64,000 bases of DNA from NCBI GenBank assembly GCA_032622095.1, contig CP136067.1, positions 73,744,705 through 73,808,704 of the forward strand. Direction: 5' to 3'. The notes below the pieces were generated by a model. The model had not been told where the DNA came from, searched no databases, and saw nothing but the letters and a program-made list of their open reading frames with translations. The position numbers and the translations under genes were made by a program. Position 1 is the first letter of the stretch; each line of letters starts with the position of its first letter. The DNA comes from Siphonodentalium dalli. Lineage: Eukaryota; Mollusca; Scaphopoda; Gadilida; Siphonodentaliidae. Below are positions 12,079-22,628 of this stretch, piece by piece.

Positions 12079-12179
12079 TTAAAATCCCAACGGATTTGCC
12101 ACATAGCAGTAATTTGTAAATGACTTGTGAATGTTGATTATATTCTGGTAGGGACGTATACAGGTCATCGGAGACATCG

Positions 12180-12552
12180 CTCGCAAATATTTGATTCGAG
12201 TGGACGAATCAACCCATCAAAGCTCAGTGATCAGATATCGATTTTTGAAATCTATTTTTTTTCACCACCGGTACTTTTAGTGGCCTGGCAAAAAAGTCGA
12301 CGAGAAGACGGTTTCGGACCAAATTGCGGATAAAGATGGATAAATCTAAAATCAAGTGGTAATACGGTCAAATGTCGTCATTATACGGTCGTATTTCGTT
12401 GAACACAGTGTTGATAAATAACACGTTTTGGGAAATTATTTATCATAATTGACAGCGGTTAGCAATAGTTTGTTGTAATTAATCGGTTCTGATAATTCAA
12501 GCATATATTGAAGAAATGTTGTATGGGAATCGTGTGATCAGATTTAGTACCT
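12180..12552. mobile_element. Partial copy of the AGGTACTCAATCC MITE family
   Basis: Contains the family's internal segments (AATATTTGATTCGAGT, CCCATCAAAGCTCAG, TCTAAAATCAAGTGGTAAT) and ends at 12,552 with TAGTACCT followed by TTAA. The left terminal repeat is missing or too diverged to see. Confidence 0.55.
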
Positions 12553-12556
12553 TTAA

Positions 12557-13586
12557 ATGATTGGATGCCGTATAACTAACTTTCTTTGCATCCAGGTAGA
12601 ACTGAGGTAAAATTTATTTTGATCACGGAATAAAATTAAGTTGGTTTCCATTGAGAACAAAATTTCACTTCACTACTTCGAAACTTGTTCACAAATGTCA
12701 CTATATAAAGGCCAACCCCAATTCTTGGCATCAAATTTTATACATATTAACACCCCCAACATACACACCAAACCCGCTACAGTCGGGTGAGTGTAGTATA
12801 CCATCAACTGACACTTTTATATTTAACGTAGATAAAGTTTGGAATTGATGATTTAGACAATGAATTAAAGTCAACTGAAGACTTAAACCAGTTTAAAGAG
12901 CGTGTACACGTCATATTGGAATTATATAGCCAACTGGGAGATAAAGTGAATGATATTTTCATGGGGATAGAAATTTTAAAGTTAATTTAACATCTTATTA
13001 AATTGCTCTGTTTGGATTTCATTTGCATCCAGGAAATATCTGATAAAGGTTTTATCTCTTATATATAAATGATTGCATTCATCTATGGAAGGTATTTGGA
13101 TTCTGTGTTGGAATAAGTGCAGTTCGACGCCGTTTGATGGGTTCGCCCTCTGCTTATAACATCGTGTAGAGGGCTACGAAGAAGAATCAACAAGTGCCAA
13201 ATAATGAGCCCGGTTGATAAGTTATGGCGAGGTTTTGTCGTTTTCCGGAATGTTGAATAATTATTCTTCCGTTTCGGTCGATTTCACTTTTGCATTACTC
13301 TTTACGCATTGACTGTTCATGCCTGAACCAGTTGTCAAGGGTTCCTCCGCCAAAAAGATGGCGAACGCATCTTCTCGGAATGTGTAGGTTTTAATCAAGT
13401 TATTTCTTCCAAGATACAAACAGAAAAACACATGGTTTGTTGGAATATTCTTTGAGATTACATGCCACTGATGATAATGATATGCGGCGTTAGCGTATTT
13501 ATAGATGCATATGCCTATAAATGGCTATATGATCTTCGCTATTCCTGTCGCGATCTTGCGCGATGTGTCACAGGCTCTTGGAACTT
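12557..13586. other. Palindrome spacer, no gene seen
   Basis: About 1 kb without a convincing open frame, RNA or terminal repeat. It lies beyond the C-terminal end of the 325-codon minus-strand ORF and could hold its degraded continuation, but I see no clear match. Confidence 0.4.
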
Positions 13587-13614
13587 CATACTGTCAATGT
13601 AATTAGACAGTATG
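13587..13614. promoter_or_regulatory. Short hairpin next to an ORF end
   Basis: CATACTGTC and GACAGTATG form a perfect 9-bp stem with a 10-base AT-rich loop, a few bases from the end of the minus-strand ORF. Its role is unknown. Confidence 0.35.
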
Positions 13615-13617
13615 TAT

Positions 13618-14595
13618 TCAGACTAGGCAGTACCACGACATGGCATTGCTGTTTGAATGTTGACCAGCTGTGACTTTAGGGGAAAAGGTACTAGTAACTT
13701 TGGTACGAACATGCCGCGACAAAATTGGCAATTCAATGATACCGGGGTCATCAATCCACACATTCTTCCCCATCTCAATGCGCCGCAACCAATCGGCATA
13801 AAATGTTAAGAGAGCCTTCCACTCATAAATGGTGTAATAATATGCCATTTTCTTCAGCAAGGTCATTCGACCAATGCTCTCGACATTCGTTATTCCATCG
13901 CGTGTTATTATTTCCATTTCCCCAGCCACAAATTGCTGGAAATTAAGGCTCATATACTCAACATTGGAACTCACGTACTCATATTCAAGCGTCGAGTGGG
14001 GGAAAATTTGTGGATAAATCACCCGATCGGACTGTTTTGCATTGATTCCTGACTTTGTCGCGACATTATGTGATCGACCTTGATCGAGATCAATACATGG
14101 TGAATTAAAATTAGCAGAACACTCTGCATTATTGAGATCATTAACATGCATTTCAAAATTATGGTCAAGAGTGTTCACACCCAAAGATCCAATACGTGCA
14201 GATACACGATCATTTAAATTGCCATCCTGGCGTAAATTGTCAATAGTAATGTTCTCAGAACATCGAGTACCTGCAATCCTATCTGTGTTCTTTCGGATTC
14301 CGTGCAGCTTCTGCTGTAATCGTTTCAGCTCCAACCTTTTCTCTTCCCTTCGCTGCTTCATCTCTGCTTCTGATATCGACTCCTTCATTTTCGAGATTTC
14401 AAGATCAATCTCTAAATCCTCTCCATGTACTCGATCCTCGCCAGGTACGTCCCTGTCTTCCCCACAATTTAACTCCGGATGCTCCATGTCTAACGGGCTA
14501 ATCGCACCCGATTCCATCTCGCACGTGGAATCCTCTCCCGTGTGCATTTGAAGGTATTTGACAGGTTTCCTGGATCTTAATGAGCGTTCTGACAT
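13618..14595 (-). CDS. Unidentified mobile-element protein, possibly gag-like (fossil)
   Basis: A 325-residue frame starting MSERSLRSRKPVKYLQ. An upstream ATG at 14,706 would add 37 hydrophobic residues, but the later start gives the more natural charged N-terminus. An acidic segment (~30-75) is followed by a Lys/Arg/Glu-rich coiled coil (~65-105: MKESISEAEMKQRREEKR). After a low-complexity middle comes a C-terminal folded-looking part (FQQFVAGEMEIIT, LLKKMAYYYTIYEWKALLTF, WIDDPGIIELPIL). I recall proteins of this layout, continuing into a Cys/His zinc-binding tail, from repetitive genes of molluscs and other invertebrates, and I suspect a retroelement gag-like origin. No reverse transcriptase, integrase or LTR pair accompanies it. 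It looks incomplete and is treated as a fossil. The assignment is inference only. Confidence 0.45.
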   Translation of the reverse strand: MSERSLRSRKPVKYLQMHTGEDSTCEMESGAISPLDMEHPELNCGEDRDVPGEDRVHGEDLEIDLEISKMKESISEAEMKQRREEKRLELKRLQQKLHGIRKNTDRIAGTRCSENITIDNLRQDGNLNDRVSARIGSLGVNTLDHNFEMHVNDLNNAECSANFNSPCIDLDQGRSHNVATKSGINAKQSDRVIYPQIFPHSTLEYEYVSSNVEYMSLNFQQFVAGEMEIITRDGITNVESIGRMTLLKKMAYYYTIYEWKALLTFYADWLRRIEMGKNVWIDDPGIIELPILSRHVRTKVTSTFSPKVTAGQHSNSNAMSWYCLV

Positions 14596-14752
14596 ACTAT
14601 TGCACAAATTGGCAATAAAATACTGTAGATAATGTACGAATGTCCAATATAAGAATGTCCAAACGTGGATAATAGTCAAATTGACAATGGATGTCAACAG
14701 ATTCAAGTCAAAATGTGTGGAAACTTTGTGCGTTCCCGCATAGAATCTTCAA

Positions 14753-14830
14753 GAAAGGCCGGATTATTTTTTTTAATTGGGTTGTTTTGGGGTAGCTAGC
14801 CCCGGGATTGTCGAAAGGGCCGAAGGGCCC
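14753..14830 (+). repeat. Direct repeat A flanking the 300-codon ORF
   Basis: Contains GAAAGGCCGGAT, then about 40 bases later GCTAGCCCCGGGATTGTCG followed by a GGGCCGAAGGGCCC hairpin-like run. A similar arrangement recurs in the same orientation at 15,901-15,978, so the ORF between is bracketed by direct repeats about 1.15 kb apart. Confidence 0.65.
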
Positions 14831-14835
14831 TTTCC

Positions 14836-15738
14836 TTAATCCCTCATGTTTTTGCTTTTATTAGAAATACGAGGGGGGGGGGGGGGGGGGGGAGGATAGC
14901 ATTTTTCTGTTTGGATTAGGGTTTCTTTTTTTCTCTTCTTCTTAGAGTTAGGCTTTTCTGTCGAAGATTGTGAAGATTTCAGTTGTTGTTGTTGTTGTTG
15001 TGTGTGTTGTTGGATGATATCTGCAATTCTTTGTTCTTGTTCTTTTTGAATTCGTTCTAGTTCTCTTTTTTGCTTTTGTTCTTCTCTCAGGCGTTCTTCA
15101 TCTTTTTCTCTCCATTTCTTTTCTTGTTCTTCTTTCCAATCTTCGAAAAGGTTGTTGTTGGTGCTGGTGGAGCTGGGGGACACCGGGATGTGCTGGTAAT
15201 CCGGTGTCCGAGGTGTAAAACTGTCCAGTTCCACGTCGAAACTGGCGGCAGGAACATCTGGGGTGGTATCCACGTCCCTGTCTCCGCAAGCCTCGACGAC
15301 GACAGCAGGGACCTCCGGCAGATCTACGGAATCCCTGCTAGCTGGTATTATGTCGTCAGTCTCCATGCAGGTCGAGTCGTCTGGGTGTCTCTCAGACAAC
15401 TTCGACCCGCCGGCTTTGATTCTAGACGGCTGAACCACACGGGGAGGGGCGACTGGCCGATCTACAGTCACCCCCTTCTGCTTCTTCCATTTAGCCCGTC
15501 TGGCAGCGTCCCTTCTTTTCTGTGAGGGTGTCTTTCTCTTGGGAGGCCCCTTCTTCATTGTACAGCGGGTCTTGGCGTTCCTGTTCGCAGCAGAAGATTT
15601 CTGGGTGCCAGCATCTTCTGTCCGGAATTCTACACAGAGAACCAGAGAGCCCCTGTTAACTTGGAGAGACCAACTAACAGCGTCCACTAACCGGCTTCTC
15701 TGTATAGCGGCCAACGCGGCTTCAGGGATTAGCTCCAT
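14836..15738 (-). CDS. 300-residue basic/coiled-coil protein, unidentified
   Basis: A single open frame starts MELIPEAALAAIQRSRLVDA. In order it has: an N-terminal segment (~1-45) with SWSLQVNRGSLVLCVEFRTE that looks like a small folded unit; a strongly basic stretch (~60-90: KKGPPKRKTPSQKRRDAARR), plausibly nuclear targeting or nucleic-acid binding; an acidic/Pro-rich linker; a Glu/Lys/Arg coiled coil (~200-245); a glutamine run; and a basic tail with a poly-proline run made by a poly-C/G tract at ~14,872-14,891. I recognise no enzyme motif. Proteins with a short N-terminal module followed by a KRR-type basic patch are common as hypothetical ORFs in invertebrate mobile elements, so I take it to be element-borne. 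The poly-G tract makes the C-terminus prone to length error. It lies in the same orientation as the ORF at 13,618-14,595, 241 bp apart. Confidence 0.5.
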   Translation of the reverse strand: MELIPEAALAAIQRSRLVDAVSWSLQVNRGSLVLCVEFRTEDAGTQKSSAANRNAKTRCTMKKGPPKRKTPSQKRRDAARRAKWKKQKGVTVDRPVAPPRVVQPSRIKAGGSKLSERHPDDSTCMETDDIIPASRDSVDLPEVPAVVVEACGDRDVDTTPDVPAASFDVELDSFTPRTPDYQHIPVSPSSTSTNNNLFEDWKEEQEKKWREKDEERLREEQKQKRELERIQKEQEQRIADIIQQHTQQQQQQLKSSQSSTEKPNSKKKRKKETLIQTEKCYPPPPPPPPRISNKSKNMRD

Positions 15739-15900
15739 AATCCGTCCTGAGCCTAATCCAAAACCATCTCAGTCTGGCGTCCCCACGAGGGCAGTTACAA
15801 CCGGAGTCGCGACCGCACAACTCACTCGCGTAGACGCTCTGTCAACAAGGAACTAATGGAGCCAAATAAAATCTGACTTGTTCGCTCCACTTGCTGCCAG

Positions 15901-15978
15901 AGAAAGGCCGGATGAAGAATGAGTGGTTCGGGGGGCTAGCCCGGGATTGTCGGAAGGACCGAGTGGTCAAAGGCCGGA
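15901..15978 (+). repeat. Direct repeat B flanking the 300-codon ORF
   Basis: Contains AGAAAGGCCGGATG, GGGGGCTAGCCCGGGATTG and a GGACCGAGTGGTC run, matching the order of repeat A at 14,753-14,830. It lies about 160 bp upstream of the minus-strand ORF start. AAAGGCCGGATG recurs immediately at 15,969-15,980. Confidence 0.65.
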
Positions 15979-16099
15979 TGTCGTCGTGCATGACGTTATA
16001 TACTACGCTATAGTCTGTATCTATAAAGTGAGATGTGCTCAATGCAGATTCCCTTATCCACAATTATCCTGTTTGACTAAGTCAAACAAATACAATTGT

Positions 16100-16790
16100 T
16101 ATTAGTCCAAAATTTAGGAATGTTTTTATTTTGCTTTCGAGCGTCAAATATTTTAGTTCGTAATCTCGGCATGAATGAATTTGTCAAATATCGTCTGTTT
16201 TGCGTAATTATGTCAGCTTCTGTCTCATCGTATGTCTGCCATTGTCAATTGTCGTCAGAAGTCCAGTCTTTGTATTGAAAACCTTATTGATTACTTTTTG
16301 CACAGTCTCGTCATTGTCGGTCTTTTTATATTATGGAGAAGATTGTCCTTAAGATGGCGTGTGCATAGTGTATGCGTGCTGTTTGGAAAACAAGATGTTA
16401 TGGCATTCACAAGTTACAATTCATCACCATGCAGTTCCAAATGTTACTTTATCTTGTAAAATGCCTGCTAATTTACTTGATAAATAAGATAAAAACCGAT
16501 GGTAAGATTAAAAAGTACCATCCCAATGCAACAATAAAGGTCCTAAAAGTATTGGTGGATCTGAAGTTGATTTCCTTATAATATTAGGGTTTTTAAAAAT
16601 AATAGTTGTTACATAGCAAGATGCAAGATTAAATGTTCCGTCGATACCAATTATAGATCCAGTTTCAATTGCTGATTTGAGATGTAGGATTTGTTCTTCC
16701 AAGTGACATATTACAGAAGGTGTTTTTTTGCATCAGTTGTAATTATTTCTTTAATATATTTCTCACCTACAATGTTATGCACTCACACAT
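16100..16790 (-). pseudogene. Relic of a MULE-like DDE transposase
   Basis: Read on the minus strand, an opening segment (NIVGEKYIKEIITTDAKK, ~16,730-16,785) is followed, after a frame change, by a 64-residue open frame at 16,508-16,702. This holds GSIIGIDGTFNLASCYVTT and then DPPILLGPLLLHWDGTF. Downstream, in further broken frames, come SYHRFLSYLSSKLAGILQDK and a Cys/His-containing ECHNILFSKQHAYTMH. The D-x-TF block, the glycine/proline-rich block and a later C/H region match the order in MULE-type transposases (first catalytic Asp in GIDGTFN). At least two frame changes and several stops make it non-functional. It abuts the inner edge of the right palindrome arm, so it is a candidate for the ancestral transposase of the long-inverted-repeat element. 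Confidence 0.6.
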
Positions 16791-17626
16791 CGCAGTGATT
16801 AACTTACAGTAACACATAATAGTGTACACAACTCAATTAATTCTAATCCCCAAACAGACCCAGGTCCCGTTAATTAACACTTAGGTACGACTCAAATGCC
16901 ACGCGACAGCGTACCGCTTGTTACTCTAGCCATGAGTATATATGTGCAGGAGATACCCGGGCTATGATTCATCTTTTACCTGAGTTGGGGAATATTCATC
17001 CATATCCAAGATGGCGGCCAAAATGGCCACCAGAAATTGAAAAATCGCTGATTTAACATCAGAGAGCGTCATCGTCACGACAACTCCACACATGCTTACT
17101 ATTGTGTGGGAACACTGATTCGAAGAACTGTCCTTATGTCAGATCCAAATAAAAATCCTCGAAATCCTAAATGGCGCCCACAATGGCGGACAGATTTAGA
17201 AAAATCACCGAAAATCCCTCATATTCACATCATTGGGCATTATTGTCGAGACAACCCCACCCATGATTTACGGTTGAGTTGGAAATACTGTGGTGACGTA
17301 ACTACCTTACATCCCATGCAAGAAATCGTTTTCCAAACATAAGATGGTGGCCAAAATGGCGACCGATATTTGAAAACACGCTTACATTTCTTTACTTTCT
17401 TACAATGGGCGTTATTTTTTTTCGCGAATTCTACCCACCATTACATGTTGATATGGAATAATGATATGAAGTATTCATTTGAGTTTGGCAATTGATACTC
17501 AAGGTCAAGATAGCAGCTAAGCTGGAGGCCAGAAATTGAAAAGAAATCGATATTTTGACATACAAATTTCAACTGTTTTTGTCATATTATCGATATGTAT
17601 GGACGAAACTATACACAAACAATCTA

Positions 17627-17944
17627 TTAGTTCAACTTAAAACGTATCAAAACGCATAACATTTCTCGTATTCGTCTGGAAGTACGAAAACCCACAATTA
17701 ATATCGGGATGTGGCATTTCGAAATCCATTCGACACTTAGCTCCGATAATGGCCGTAACCGCGCGTAGGTGCGCCGAATAGCCACATTAGAACAATTACC
17801 TGATAACAAATACCTGATAACAGATTCTGATTTGCCACGTCCATAATGATCTGGACCAGTTTCCATTTCTTTGCCTGATAAATCTAGGTCGCTCAGATCG
17901 ACACAGTATTCAACACTTCCTGTGAGAAGGGTCCCTCTAATCAT
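17627..17944 (-). CDS. Mirror copy of the 105-codon arm ORF
   Basis: Identical in translation to the ORF at 9,558-9,875 on the opposite strand of the palindrome. Its presence is expected from the inverted duplication, so it is not independent evidence of coding. No domain is recognised. The ORF lies ~1.1 kb inside the inner edge of the arm and has no detectable promoter or polyA signal of its own. Confidence 0.2.
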   Translation of the reverse strand: MIRGTLLTGSVEYCVDLSDLDLSGKEMETGPDHYGRGKSESVIRYLLSGNCSNVAIRRTYARLRPLSELSVEWISKCHIPILIVGFRTSRRIREMLCVLIRFKLN

Positions 17945-19454
17945 AACGTTTCAAACAATTAATTTTCCGGTGTCTAGCTTAAGATTTTAAATACTTGTTG
18001 CTAAATATGGGATTTGTACGCCATCTTGAACTAGAAAGGTATATGGTCGATACGTATACAAGCTTACAGAAGGTCATCTCTATGTATGTCTTTCTCATAC
18101 CCCGTAGGGATAACGACATGTACACCTGGCGAGCTTCCCAGTTAACTAGTCCCTTCTCAATAGATGGTTCAACTCACAAACTTAGCGAACGTATTGGCAT
18201 ACGTGGACAACTTCGGCAGTGTTTCGAATGTTGCTAGCTGTCTCGTTCCCTTTGACAGATGCCTATCTGCTAAGGAGAAGACCATAATGTACCGACTACC
18301 CACACTTCTTTGACCATGATCCTAAGCAAATCGTGTGACGTCCCACAGTCGTCTCGTCGAATAGCTCACAGCAGAGAAGAACAATACTCGCGGTGCTAGT
18401 TTGTGGACATGCGCCATGACAGTGAGAACAAGAAAACCATAGTCAGAAATGGTAACGCCACCAAGATTATAGTATTACATATAAATAGAAATTATAAAAA
18501 ATACATAAAATATTTTGATAACAATTGCGTTTAAACAAGTAATCCTTCAAATTATTACTAACAAAGCAAATAAACGACTGTGGGGTCACTCAACAGATTA
18601 TAAAGACTTGGACTTAGTATACTGTAAATACTAAAATTTAAATGAAATAATTAAAAGATAAAATTTAGCAAGTAGTAAAAGTTAATTTTGTCATTTTTTT
18701 TGGTTAAATAAAGCAATAATTTAAATGTAACATTTTTTTTTTTTTAAATGATTGACCGTGGCTCTTCCAATAATTGCGTGACTGACCTGGTCAATTGTTC
18801 TTAAGAAGTTGTTTTGAGAATTACTATGGAGGGAAATAGTTATGGCTGTGGCTTCGCAAGTAATTAACTTGGTGACGTGATGTTAACAAATCTGAACTCC
18901 AGTAAACCAAGGACGCTCCATACCAAATATAAGGTAAATTAATAATTCTTTAGAAGTTGTTTTAAGATTTACTATGGAGGGAAAGAATTGTGGTGCTAGC
19001 TTCGCAACTATTTGACCTCATTGTAACAAATATAAATATTAGTCACTCAGGCAATAGATGTATCTATTCTGTATATTAAGTTATTGGGTCTTACGTGTCT
19101 TGAGATGTCTAAATGGTCTAAAAATGGACAGATCGCACAAGGGACCCACGCCAATCTTCTCTGTTGGGATTCCAATTGTTGGCTTATTAAATATGCACAT
19201 ATGCTTAAGATACAGTCGCGCGCGAAGCACGCTCCCGTAAGTCGGGTTTTGGATCCCAGTTAATGAAAATATCATTGAAATAATCGGTTTCCCCCAATAA
19301 ACATCCATATATTCAATATACATGTTTTGGAGCAGAATTAGGCAGTCCATATTGGACGCCATCATGGAATTTATTTTGTTTTGTTTTAATTTTCACACAT
19401 ATTTATTAGTTATGTGGATGGAGTTCTCATTAAACCTCACATCCTTATATTGGT

Positions 19455-19938
19455 TACAGTAATGCCCAAAGTAATTGACCACTTAACCACATCAGACTTA
19501 TTGGTAATTTTTCAGGATTTAAAATCCTGAAAAATTACCAATAATTCTGCTGTGGTTAAGTGGTCAATTACTTTGAACATTACTGTATGAGGATTGAGTT
19601 ATCATTAAACCTCAAATCCTTATATTGGTTACAGTAATGCCCAAAGTAATTGACCACTTAACCACAGCAGAATTATGGGTATTTTTTCAGCATTTAAAAT
19701 CCTGATAAATTACCCATTATTCTGCTGTGCTTAAGTGGTCAATTACTTTGAACATTACTGTATGAGGATCGAGTTATCATTAAACCTCAAATCCTTATAT
19801 TGGTTACAGTAATGCCCAAAGTAATTGACCACTTAACCACAGCATAATTATGGGTAATTTTTCAGGATTTAAAATCATGAAAAAAATACCCATAATTTTG
19901 CTGTGGTTAAGTGATCAATTACTTTGGACATTACTGTA
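19455..19938. repeat. Mirror array of three tandem palindromes in the right arm
   Basis: Reverse-order copy of the array at 2,683-3,166 with the same three units and spacers. The small differences between units are largely preserved between arms. The array was therefore already in place when the arms were duplicated, or the arms have been homogenised since. Confidence 0.85.
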
Positions 19939-22628
19939 TGTAGATGGAGTTAAACCTCACAACAGTGTGTTGGGGATTTGGACCTTGACTTGGGACCTTT
20001 GGTTTTTAACGCAACAAATGCGCGTACACCTTATACACAAATTTCTTATGTAACCAGAGTTTTTCTTGGATAAGATGAGTTCGAAGCCTGCTTACATTTC
20101 AAAATGTTGTCAGTTTTTGTATTCTCTGCAGCGGAACTCGACGCATTGAAGCAAAAGTTACAAGAGATAAAATGTGTACGTAACGAGACTATAATACAAA
20201 TGAAAAAATAAATTCAGGGAGGGGTGGGCGATAGAGGGAACTAAGGGTTGAACCGATATCAATTTATAGAGCGATAATGACCAATGTTGACATATTATGC
20301 ATCTCAACTCTACTGAACATTGCAACAAGGCTATAAAATAGGGGGTGTCAGAATCTTAGTCATATCTATATAGTGCCAGAATAGTCATTTATGGACTTCT
20401 ATAAGATGTTGGGTTGGTACGTTATATGGACTCGGAGAAAAAGGGGTTCGTACCGATGAACTGACATAAATTAGTGGAGTGATGTTGCCATGTAATGTAT
20501 GGCGACTGTACTAAAGCAGCAATGACATAAAATGGGGGGGGGGGGAGGGTATGAAATCATCGCTATCTCTATAGATGGCACCAGGATTATATAGAAAGGA
20601 ATAGCAATTGATATACGTATACGGTATACTATAGTAATACCATAGACATATAAGTACAAGTATCACGCGATAAAATATTAAGTAACGTGACTATAGCGAT
20701 GAAAAAATTAAATAAATTGGACCGCGGGATTAGAGGTTGGGTTGGTTATATGTGGATAATTGGATATGGAATTCATACCGATGAAACGATACAAATTAGT
20801 GGAGCGATAAAGACTAATGTTGACACTTAGTCAGGCTATGCGGAAGAAAATAGGGGTTGATACGATAGGCCGAAATAAATTTGTCCGGTGATAATGACCA
20901 ATGTTGACGTATAAAGTAACGCGAATGTACTGTCGCACAATTATCAGATATAACGGTCAAATATGGACTCTAGTGCCCAATATGGAACAGCTCAGAAAAC
21001 ATTTGCACGGCCCTAAAATTTATTTAACAAGGCAATTGGCATCTGCCATATACAAATCGAATTATGTCGATAAATCTCTTATTTTTCAAAATTTTTAGCT
21101 CACACTTGGTGTGTGTGAGTGGGATACTTATATATTCCTAAAATGACAGGGTACAGCACGTAATTATTTTTTAGATCGAAGAAATGATTTTTTTCGATGA
21201 TAAAATTTAACACTCGATTTCCCATTAAAATCGATTTATGTCTATAAAACTGTCATTTTTCAAAATTTTGAGCTGAAATTTGGTGTGTATGTGTGTAATA
21301 CTTATATATTCTTAAAATGACAGAGTTCAGCGCGTACTTGTGTTTTAGATGGAAGAAATTGAATTTGTTTTCGATAATAAATTTACACTACACTTGTCTA
21401 CAGACCGTGGACGGGTCATCGAGTACTGAGTAGACGCATTTTATAAACAGGCTTTTGTCAATTGCCATTTTGGTCAAACTAAACCCCTTTCGACCGGGAC
21501 AGCAGATCCAAATAGTAGCTAAGATGTATTTAGATAGAATTATCAAAAGAATTTGACCGATTCGGGTGCATTTTAAGAGAATCGAATGGAGAAATCTTGG
21601 TGATAATTCCAGAAAATAAAGATGGCGGAGAATATCACAATGAAACTACCCACAATTCACTTCAAGGGGTTCCCAATGGGTTACACATTATTTTCAGTCT
21701 ATCAAATTATTTATATTTTCAAAAACAAGTTACTTTAAGTTTACAATTTCAGCCTATCCGGACTCTATCGATACGATTTATCATATTTTCATAAACATAT
21801 TATACACCGGTGGCGTTAACTTTACAATTTCGGCATCTACGTGATTCTATCGGTACGATTGAGTAATGGTACAAAACAAAATGTCCAAGAATACGCCAGG
21901 GGCTCACAATGGGTTATATATTATTTTCAGTCTATCAAATTATTTATATTTTCAACAACATATTATTACACCGGTGACTTTAAGTTTACAATTTCAGCCT
22001 GTCCTGACTCTATCGATACGATTTATCATATTTTCATAAACATATTATACACCGGTGGCGTTAACTTTACAATATCGGCATCTACGTGATTCTATCGGTA
22101 CGATTGAGTAAGGTACAAACAATCTCCAAGAATACATTCGCCCTGTCCACCACACAATATCAAAATCACAGAAGCTAGATACACCACATGTGGCGTAATG
22201 AAATGGGCCACGGTATACACCCTACACCAGGTGCATGTTTGAGATATAAAATGTCACGCGTGTTGGTGTTTTGGTGTGGTAAGATTGTATTTCCTCATCC
22301 GTTTCAAAGCCGTTCTGAATCAACTTGACCAGACGTATAATTTTGTCTGGATAATACTATGCTAGCCTCCCCAGAACAGTCGGATGGGCTAAAGGATAAT
22401 GTCTTTATAGAATGAATTAAGGAATGCGTTGTTGTTATCCTCTCTCAGGGTTAGTGTCAGTATGTGGGTGTATTATTCAAGAGAATGTCAGGAACTGTGG
22501 TGCATTTATTTCACTGTGTGTTTAAAGAACAATTTATAGTCTCGACGGCAATGGACGTGGACGTTGGTGAACGTGACCTTTATGATCATATATCTTTATA
22601 TTATATAACTTTAGAATATAGTAGTTAA

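Larger units (their letters stand above)
16800..22620 (-). repeat. Right arm of the giant inverted repeat
   Basis: Mirror copy of 1-4,551 plus 9,420-10,702. The same tandem blocks and palindromes appear in reverse order and orientation. At 18,080-18,082 it keeps the uninterrupted site (a single TAG) where the left arm has the foldback insertion. Symmetry ends at 22,620. The sequence beyond shares only a short run (TAGTTAATG) with an internal arm-like copy at about 7,035, so the true outer edge may lie a few bases further out. Confidence 0.95.

Noticed and set aside
14132-14551. 139-codon plus-strand frame
   Set aside because: Shadow of the coiled-coil ORF on the other strand; Ser/Phe/Cys-rich composition is typical of antisense of Glu/Lys-rich coding.
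15070-15525. 151-codon plus-strand frame starting MLLFFSQAFFIFFSPFLF
   Set aside because: Antisense shadow of the Lys/Glu-rich coiled coil of the 300-residue ORF, giving a false membrane-like N-terminus.
1-22620. The palindrome as a pure assembly fold-back error
   Set aside because: A 6 kb non-repeated spacer, scattered differences between arms and a clean insertion in one arm argue for two real copies, though long reads should confirm.
16800-22620. Polinton/Maverick identity for the long-inverted-repeat unit
   Set aside because: No polymerase, integrase, ATPase or capsid-like frame is visible in the spacer or arms, and the only recognisable protein relic is MULE-like.
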